Source of the DNA: Rhodoferax sp. BLA1
GTDB lineage: Bacteria; Pseudomonadota; Gammaproteobacteria; Burkholderiales; Burkholderiaceae_C
Reading direction: 5' to 3'
Length of the DNA: 64,000 bases
NCBI RefSeq assembly: GCF_013416775.1
Contig: NZ_SZVI01000012.1
Coordinates: forward strand, 1-64,000
In this document: positions 59,090 to 64,000 of the stretch, in pieces
Layout of the letters: each line of letters begins with the position of its first letter
Numbering within the stretch: position 1 is the first letter of the stretch
Made by a program: the position numbers and the translations under genes
The notes under the pieces: model-generated
Seen by the model: only the letters and a program-made list of their open reading frames with translations
What the model was told of the DNA's origin: nothing
The model's database searches: none

Positions 59090-60163
59090 GTGCAGGAACA
59101 ATCACCGTCTGAGGGACATCCCTATCACGCTTTGACACCCGACCTGGTGCAGGACGCACTGGTCAGCATTGGCCTGTATGGGGACGGCCGACAGATGGCG
59201 CTGAGCTCTTACGAAAACCGGGTTTACCAGCTGCACCTGGACGATGGCAGCACCGTGGTGGCCAAGTTTTACCGCCCCGGACGCTGGAGCGAGGCGCAGA
59301 TTCTGGAAGAACATGCGTTCTCTGCCGAGTTGATGGACGCAGAAATTCCGGTGGTGGGGCCGCTGGTGGTGCAGGGCCAGACGTTGCACCACTTTGGCGG
59401 GTTTTCCTTCAGCGTTTGCCCGAGCCGAGGCGGGCGCAGCCCCGAACTCGACGACCCCGATGTGCTGGAGTGGGTGGGGCGCTTTCTGGCGCGTATCCAC
59501 ACCGTGGGCGCGGCGCGGCCCTTTGTGGTGCGCCCGGCACTGGATATGCAGAGTTTTGGCACCGAACCACGTGCCTGGCTGCTCAGCCACGACAAAGTGC
59601 CGCTGGATGTGCAGTCTGCCTGGGAGAAGGCGTCCGCAGATGCACTCAATTTAATAGCTACTTTTCCTTTGGATGTAAGGGCTGCAAGCCAAAATGATTC
59701 AGAAGATGCGGCAGAGGACGCGCAGCCGAGCCACACCCTGCGCAGCCTGCGCTTACATGGTGACTGCCACCCCGGCAACATCCTCTGGACACCGCTGGAC
59801 GCCCCGGCAGCCAGCTTGCCCGGCCCACATTTTGTGGATCTGGATGACGCCCGCATGGGGCTGGCGGTACAAGACCTGTGGATGTTGCTCAGTGGTGACC
59901 GCCAGCAACGCACTCGGCAACTCGGTGCGCTGGTTGACGGTTACGAACAATTCCGCAGTTTCGATCGGCGCGAGCTGGCGCTCATTGAACCCCTGCGCAC
60001 CCTGCGCCTGATCCACTACAGCGCCTGGCTGGCGCGGCGCTGGGACGACCCGATTTTTGCCATCAACTTTCCGTGGTTTGGGTCGAGTGACTACTGGCAG
60101 GGTCAGGTGTTGATGCTGCAAGAGCAGATTGAGGCCATGCAGGAAGAGCCGCTGGTGGTGTAG
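59090..60163 (+). CDS. srkA: stress-response kinase SrkA (YihE family)
   Basis: GTG 59090 follows AAGGGAG. The 357-residue APH-fold kinase starts HPYHALTPDLVQDALVSIGLYGDGRQMALSSYENRVYQ in pieces as SrkA does. It has the catalytic loop LRLHGDCHPGNILW and metal-binding FVDLDDARMG. E. coli SrkA (about 328 residues) phosphorylates Ser/Thr and protects cells under stress by countering MazEF. The extra residues lie around 187-210 (NLIATFPLDVRAASQND), exactly where an R repeat sits in the DNA, so the repeat is translated here. Confidence 0.9.
   Translation: MQEQSPSEGHPYHALTPDLVQDALVSIGLYGDGRQMALSSYENRVYQLHLDDGSTVVAKFYRPGRWSEAQILEEHAFSAELMDAEIPVVGPLVVQGQTLHHFGGFSFSVCPSRGGRSPELDDPDVLEWVGRFLARIHTVGAARPFVVRPALDMQSFGTEPRAWLLSHDKVPLDVQSAWEKASADALNLIATFPLDVRAASQNDSEDAAEDAQPSHTLRSLRLHGDCHPGNILWTPLDAPAASLPGPHFVDLDDARMGLAVQDLWMLLSGDRQQRTRQLGALVDGYEQFRSFDRRELALIEPLRTLRLIHYSAWLARRWDDPIFAINFPWFGSSDYWQGQVLMLQEQIEAMQEEPLVV
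59650..59699 (+). repeat. R repeat, copy 13, inside the srkA coding sequence
   Basis: TTTAATAGCTACTTTTCCTT-TGGATGT-AAGGGCTGCAAGCC then AAAATGATT. Arms are CCTT/AAGG with the usual flanks. It is read in frame as NLIATFPLDVRAASQND and lies between the kinase N-lobe part and the catalytic loop. Confidence 0.72.
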
Positions 60164-60193
60164 CCAGCACCGGGTGGCGGCGGTGTGTTGCGC

Positions 60194-60625
60194 TTATTCG
60201 ATATGGAGTTTTTGCGCCACATTGGCCGCCAGTTTCTTCGGCAGCGTCAGCATCAGCACACCGTTGTCGAACTTGGCTTTGGCCTGCGTCTGGTCGATGT
60301 CTTGCGGTAGCTGGAAGCTGCGTGACACCGCGCCAAAATAGCGTTCGCTGCGCAGCACGGTGTCGTTGTCACCGGTGCTGTCCTGCTGTTTCACCTCGGC
60401 TTCCAGCGTCACCATATTGCCGTCCAGCGAGACGTGGATGTCTTCTTTCGGTACACCCGGTATTTCGGCATGCACGGTGTAGGCGTCCTTGTTTTCCTTC
60501 ACATCCACCTTGATCTGCGCGGCAGACCGCAGCGGGTCGCCGTGCAGGGGCCGGACGTAAAAAGCCGGGGCCAGGTCGCGGAAAAAGTCGTTCAAAAGAA
60601 AGCTGCGGTTGGTCAAAGCATTCAT
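60194..60625 (-). CDS. small heat-shock protein, Hsp20/alpha-crystallin family
   Basis: ATG 60625 follows AAGGAGGATC, an excellent ribosome site. The 143-residue chaperone has the alpha-crystallin domain (about 38-135): VDVKENKDAYTVHAEIPGVPKEDIHVSLDGNMVTLEAEV, SERYFGAVSRSFQLP, and FDNGVLMLTLPKK with the GVLxL-type motif, plus a short C-terminal tail. It holds unfolding proteins during heat stress. A near-consensus sigma-32 promoter and a stem-loop lie in the 5' region. Confidence 0.93.
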   Translation of the reverse strand: MNALTNRSFLLNDFFRDLAPAFYVRPLHGDPLRSAAQIKVDVKENKDAYTVHAEIPGVPKEDIHVSLDGNMVTLEAEVKQQDSTGDNDTVLRSERYFGAVSRSFQLPQDIDQTQAKAKFDNGVLMLTLPKKLAANVAQKLHIE

Positions 60626-60659
60626 GTTGATCCTCCTTCAGGTTGGGACACTGGGTGAG

Positions 60660-60683
60660 CCCCTGGCGTTGTTACACCAGGGG
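60660..60683 (-). promoter_or_regulatory. hairpin in the hsp20 5' untranslated region
   Basis: CCCCTGG (60660-60666) and CCAGGGG (60677-60683) form a perfect 7-bp stem, 35-58 bases before the start codon in the predicted transcript. It does not cover the ribosome site, so a classical thermometer is not shown; it may stabilise the message. Confidence 0.55.
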
Positions 60684-60696
60684 TTGCCAGTACTGA

Positions 60697-60725
60697 AGAT
60701 GAGGTGAACCGCGCGACTTTTCAAG
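60697..60725 (-). promoter_or_regulatory. sigma-32 heat-shock promoter of hsp20
   Basis: On the minus strand CTTGAAA (60719-60725), a 14-base spacer and CCTCATCT (60697-60704) match the sigma-32 consensus (CTTGAAA, CCCCATNT) except for one base. It lies about 70 bases before the hsp20 start. Confidence 0.82.
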
Positions 60726-60821
60726 CCCTGTGTGGGCTGCGCTGTGGGTGTTTTTGGTCTGGAAGCCGCCTGTCCTCGCCCCTGGACAGGCGCAGAGCCT
60801 GCGCTTGGCGTTGCGCGGGAC

Positions 60822-61265
60822 TTATTTGCCCTTGATGCCCAGCAGTTCTACCTCAAACAGCAGCGTGGCGTTGGGTGGGATCACACCACCGGCGCCACGT
60901 GTGCCGTAGGCAATGGCGGCAGGGCAGGTGAGTTTGGCCTTGCCGCCGACCTTCATGCGTTGTACACCTTCGGTCCAGCAGGGGATCACGTTGCCCAAGG
61001 GGAATTCAATGGCCTGGTTTCGTTTGTACGAGCTGTCAAATTCGCGCCCGTCCGGGAAAGTGCCGCGGTAGTTGACCTTGACCACGTCGCTGGCCAGCGG
61101 GTTGGCGCCAGTGCCGTCTTTGAGGGATCGGTACACCAGTCCGCTGGTCGTGACAACGGCGCCGCTTTCTTTGGCAGCGGTCTCCAAGGTGGCATCAGCG
61201 GCCCAGACCACCGACAGGTTGACCAGCAGAGCGCAGGCTGCTGCGATGTGTAAAACAGTTTTCAT
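60822..61265 (-). CDS. periplasmic FKBP-type peptidyl-prolyl isomerase
   Basis: From ATG 61265 (MKTVLHIAAACALLVNLSVVWA) the protein has 147 residues with a signal peptide cleaved near VWA. The FKBP domain follows: VKVNYRGTFPDGREFDSSY, EFPLGNVIPCWTEGVQRMKVGGKAKLTCPAAIAYG and GGVIPPNATLLFEVELLGI, including the residues lining the proline pocket (Tyr, Phe, Asp, Trp, Tyr). It speeds proline isomerisation of exported proteins. The family is usually FkpA or MIP-like, but this one lacks the long N-terminal dimerisation domain. Confidence 0.9.
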   Translation of the reverse strand: MKTVLHIAAACALLVNLSVVWAADATLETAAKESGAVVTTSGLVYRSLKDGTGANPLASDVVKVNYRGTFPDGREFDSSYKRNQAIEFPLGNVIPCWTEGVQRMKVGGKAKLTCPAAIAYGTRGAGGVIPPNATLLFEVELLGIKGK

Positions 61266-61372
61266 GGGGAATTCCGTGGGGTAAAAGCAAAGGGTGGCCA
61301 TTGTCGCTGCCGTCGGTTTCACCTGACCGGGTCTCTGGTATGGGCTGGTGTTGTGGACTTGAGACTGGCATC

Positions 61373-62884
61373 ATGGCTGGCATGAATCCCAAGCTGCCAC
61401 CGCTGATCCAAGCTTTGTTGGCGCCACAACCGTACTCAGGTGAGGTGGTGCGGGTGGATCTGGTCGAAACCCACATCTCCTGGGTGTTACTGGCGGGGGA
61501 CTTCGCCTACAAGATCAAAAAACCGGTCAAGCTGGCGTTTCTGGACTTCAGCACCTTAGCGTTGCGTCAACAGGCCTGCCTGGACGAACTGCGTCTGAAC
61601 CGGCGCCTGGCGCCAGACATTTACCTGGATGTGATTTCTCTGAACAACTCACCCCAAGTCCCACAGTGGGGCGGCACGGGGGACGTGTTGGATTAAGCCG
61701 TGCGCATGCGCCGTTTTGACGAAGCTGGTCGGCTGGACCACATATGTGCGCGCGGTGAGTTGCGCCCAGCCCACCTGTCCGACTTGGCGGGCAGACTGGT
61801 GGCCTTTCACGAGGCCGCCGCCAGTGCTACGCCCGACACCCGTTTTGGTGAGCCCGACCAGGTGATGGCGCCGATGCTGGACAACTTCACTGATTTGTCC
61901 ACCATGCTCAAGCCGCCGCTTGACACCGACGCACTGGCCCGGTTGGCTCATCTGCAAACCTGGACACAGGCGCAATTCACGCAACTGGCGCCGCTGATGC
62001 ACGCGCGAAAGCTTGGTGGCCGGGTGCGTGAATGCCATGGTGACTTGCACCTGGCGAATCTGGTGCTGATCAAGGGCTCGGTGCGCCTGTTTGACTGCCT
62101 GGAGTTCAACGAAGACCTGCGCTGGATCGACGTGGTCAGCGACATCGCATTCCCCTACATTGACCTGCTGGAGCACGGCCAGCCCGGCTTGGCCAACTGG
62201 CTGGTCAACGAGGTTTTGAGCCACAGCGGCGACTACCAGGGCGCGTTATTGCTGCGGTTTTATGCCGTTTACCGCTGTCTGGTGCGCGCCAAGGTGGCGG
62301 CCATCCGGGCTAAGCAGCTCCATGCCGACAGGACCGAGGTGCTGGCCGACATCAGCTTGGCCGAGCGCCTGGTGGCGCCACACCCGGTGCAACTGACCAT
62401 CACGCACGGTCTGTCGGGCTGTGGCAAAACTTATTTGACCGACCAATGGCTGCAGCAAAACAACCATGCCCCGACGCTGCGCCTGCGGGCCGATGTGGAG
62501 CGCAAACGCCTGTTCAAGTTGGGGCGTTTGGCGCAGTCCAACTCAGGCATCAACGCGGGCATCTATGCGCCTGAGGTTCACGCCCAGGTCTATGCCCATC
62601 TGCGCGAGCTGGCGGTGAGTTTGCTGGCGGCGGGTTGGTCGGTGATCGTGGACGCCACCTTCCTCAAACGTGCTGACCGCGATGTGTTTCGCGCCCTGGC
62701 GGTTGACCAAAATGCGCGCTTTGCCATCCTGGCGCCGCAGGCCAGTCCCGAGCAATTGCGCGCACGGATTCTGGCGCGCAACGCCGCTGGCACCGATGCC
62801 TCTGAGGCGACGCTGGCCGTGCTAGCCCACCAGCAACACGAGTTGGGGTCCTTGACAGATGATGAGAGAGTCTTTGTGCTCTAG
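61373..62884 (+). pseudogene. aminoglycoside phosphotransferase-like/AAA ATPase gene with an internal stop codon
   Basis: The family is one protein of about 510 residues: an APH-like kinase domain followed by a P-loop ATPase. Here TAA (61694-61696) interrupts the frame after GGTGDVLD. The same frame continues AVRMRRFDEAG, where relatives, as I recall them, read EYAVRMRRF, so a Tyr codon has probably become TAA. The second part has the APH loop ECHGDLHLANLVL and the Walker A THGLSGCGKT. It could restart at GTG 61700 or ATG 61706. The final stop TAG (62882-62884) is provided by an R repeat. Confidence 0.75.
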
Positions 62885-62914
62885 CCCTTGATATAAAAGG
62901 GCTGATAGCTATGG
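62881..62914 (-). repeat. R repeat, copy 14, supplying a stop codon
   Basis: CTAGCCCTT-GATATAA-AAGGGCTGATAGCTATGG; the first TAG (62882-62884) terminates the preceding frame. With copy 3 this is the second gene ended by the repeat. Confidence 0.78.
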
Positions 62915-63012
62915 TTTAAAGAGTATCTCACGGGCTCGGCAGGTGCTTTTTCCACCAGCACCAACAGGCAAACAGATGTCATGTGTGTGTGAAATCTGTC
63001 GTTAGAATCATC

Positions 63013-63222
63013 CCGTTGGTGCTCGCGGCGTGGTTCACACGACGCAGTTCAACGGGAAGCAGGAGGGTCCAGGCTGACAACAGCCCACCTAACCTGCGCT
63101 GCCCCCGCAACGGTAAGTGGACGAATCGTCAAGATTCCGCTTCCATCACGGCCACTGAGTGTTTCACAGACGCTTGGGAAGGCGATGGAGGTTGCATCCA
63201 CCAGCCCGGATACCGGCCAACA
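63013..63222 (+). ncRNA. cobalamin riboswitch
   Basis: The expected blocks appear in order: GGTGCTCGCGG near the 5' side, AACGGGAAGCAGG, GCTGCCCCCGCAACGGTAAG (63099-63118), GCCACTGAGTG, GGGAAGGCGATGG and the B12 box AGCCCGGATACCGGCC (63203-63218). These are core adenosylcobalamin/B12 aptamer segments. The 240 bases from here to the CbiM-like start hold no gene I recognise and must contain the expression platform. Cobalamin is expected to shut off the transporter gene downstream. Confidence 0.93.
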
Positions 63223-63462
63223 AGGTGGTCACACGCTTGCGTGTTGCCGTGATGCTCAAGCACTGTCGGGGACGATGGTGAGAGTTGTTTGCCGGATGTT
63301 CCTGCCATGATTTTCCGCCACTGCTGTGCACGCCTAAGTGTCCGCACCCACGGTGCAACCAGGCTGGTTGTCCTGCGTCCATGTCAGGAGGTACAGCCCG
63401 TTTAGCTGCTGTGTTTTTCGCGTTTGTCTGTTGTTCAATCCGTCGTTTTAAGGAGTTACTCC

Positions 63463-64000
63463 ATGCACATCGAACCTGGCCTTGTTGAAGGCGCCAAAAT
63501 TTTCCTCAGCTACGCCACCGCCGCCGGTGCCCTGGCGTATGCCGCCAAACTGGCCGTCAGCACCATCAAACGTGATGGCCTGACCGCTTTGGCACTGCGT
63601 TCGGCCATGGCCGTTGCTTTGGTGTTCTGCTTTTTTGAAGTGTTGCCACACCACCCGGTGGGTGTCTCCGAGGTGCACCTGATTTTGGGCACCACCTTGT
63701 TGCTGGTCTTTGGTGTGGCCCCTGCGGCCATTGGCTTGGCCGGTGGCCTGTTGGTCCAAGGTCTGTTTTTTGCACCGTTTGACCTGCCGCAGTACGGCAT
63801 GAACGTCACCACCCTGCTGGTGCCGCTGTTTGCCACCGCTGCCCTGGCGCGCAAGATCATTCCTGAGAGCACTGCCTATGTGAACATTGGTTATGCCCAG
63901 GCCTTCAAGCTGTCGGTGGCTTACCAAGGTGGCATCGTGGTGTGGGTCGGCTTCTGGGCCTTGTATGGCCGGGGTGTGGGTGCTGAGAACCTGGCCAGTG
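63463..64000 (+). CDS. CbiM-like energy-coupling-factor permease, cut by the window end
   Basis: ATG 63463 follows AAGGAG. The visible 179 residues form a hydrophobic protein beginning MHIEPGLVEGAKI, with the early His typical of CbiM cobalt-binding N-termini. VLPHHPVGVSEVHLILGTTLLLVFGVAPAAIGLAGGLLVQGLFFAP corresponds to the CbiM membrane core. Together with the cobalamin riboswitch upstream this points to uptake of cobalt, the metal of B12. The rest of the protein and any cbiN, cbiQ or cbiO partners lie beyond 64000. Another permease type in the same superfamily is possible. Confidence 0.8.
   Translation, partial: MHIEPGLVEGAKIFLSYATAAGALAYAAKLAVSTIKRDGLTALALRSAMAVALVFCFFEVLPHHPVGVSEVHLILGTTLLLVFGVAPAAIGLAGGLLVQGLFFAPFDLPQYGMNVTTLLVPLFATAALARKIIPESTAYVNIGYAQAFKLSVAYQGGIVVWVGFWALYGRGVGAENLAS

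Overview
The window looks like the chromosome of a betaproteobacterium of the order Burkholderiales, most likely Comamonadaceae close to Rhodoferax or Polaromonas. The basis is the XrtA/PEP-CTERM exopolysaccharide genes, the proteobacterial-type gshA, a bauA/bauC pair, the Neisseria-like GNA1162 lipoprotein operon, a NodI/NodJ-type ABC pair and a high-GC background. No taxonomic search was possible.

Layout. Positions 1-542 hold the tail of an IS1595-like transposase that cuts an XrtA-type polysaccharide deacetylase gene. Positions 571-6450 are the rest of an XrtA exopolysaccharide operon (ATPase, outer-membrane protein, tyrosine autokinase, chain-length protein, export lipoprotein). Positions 6580-10790 carry a divergent ThiF-like/nitroreductase-like pair, a DMT permease and a PEP-CTERM protein gene behind a good sigma-54 promoter. 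Positions 10907-15134 form a coupled operon of PIG-L deacetylase, glycosyltransferase, FtsX-type permease and ABC ATPase. Positions 15244-25902 are mainly amino-acid catabolism and its regulators: beta-alanine degradation, dadA, LysR, TetR and WYL regulators, and a LysE exporter. Positions 25978-30821 hold a universal stress protein, a PAS/GAF diguanylate cyclase, a YddG-like permease and an aldo-keto reductase. Positions 31009-36706 hold dbpA between two copies of a multi-hairpin element, an M48 lipoprotein protease, a YjfB-like protein and an M14 carboxypeptidase. Positions 36942-45267 hold an Xre/RES toxin-antitoxin module, oppABCDF and gshA. Positions 45543-53183 hold an acetate transporter, amn, three lipoproteins, purT and an ABC exporter. 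Positions 53265-64000 hold a dipeptidase, flaG, a SerC/ATP-grasp/GMC cluster, srkA, hsp20, an FKBP isomerase, a phosphotransferase-ATPase gene with an internal stop codon, and a cobalamin riboswitch ahead of a CbiM-like permease.

Two kinds of repeat deserve attention. About fifteen copies of a roughly 40-48 bp near-palindrome (AGCCCTT ... AAGGGCT, with AATAGCT on one side; called 'R' here) lie mostly just after stop codons. In two genes the repeat supplies the stop codon, and in srkA one copy is read through in frame. Separately, two elements of about 270 bp flank dbpA as direct repeats. Each has four hairpins whose loops are conserved while the stems differ with compensating changes.

The most notable pattern is shared by two small gene islands, the toxin-antitoxin module and the three-lipoprotein operon. 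Each lies between an intact gene 3' end (oppF, purT) and a decayed second copy of that same 3' end, with an R repeat next to both copies. This resembles elements that insert into gene 3' ends and restore the target.
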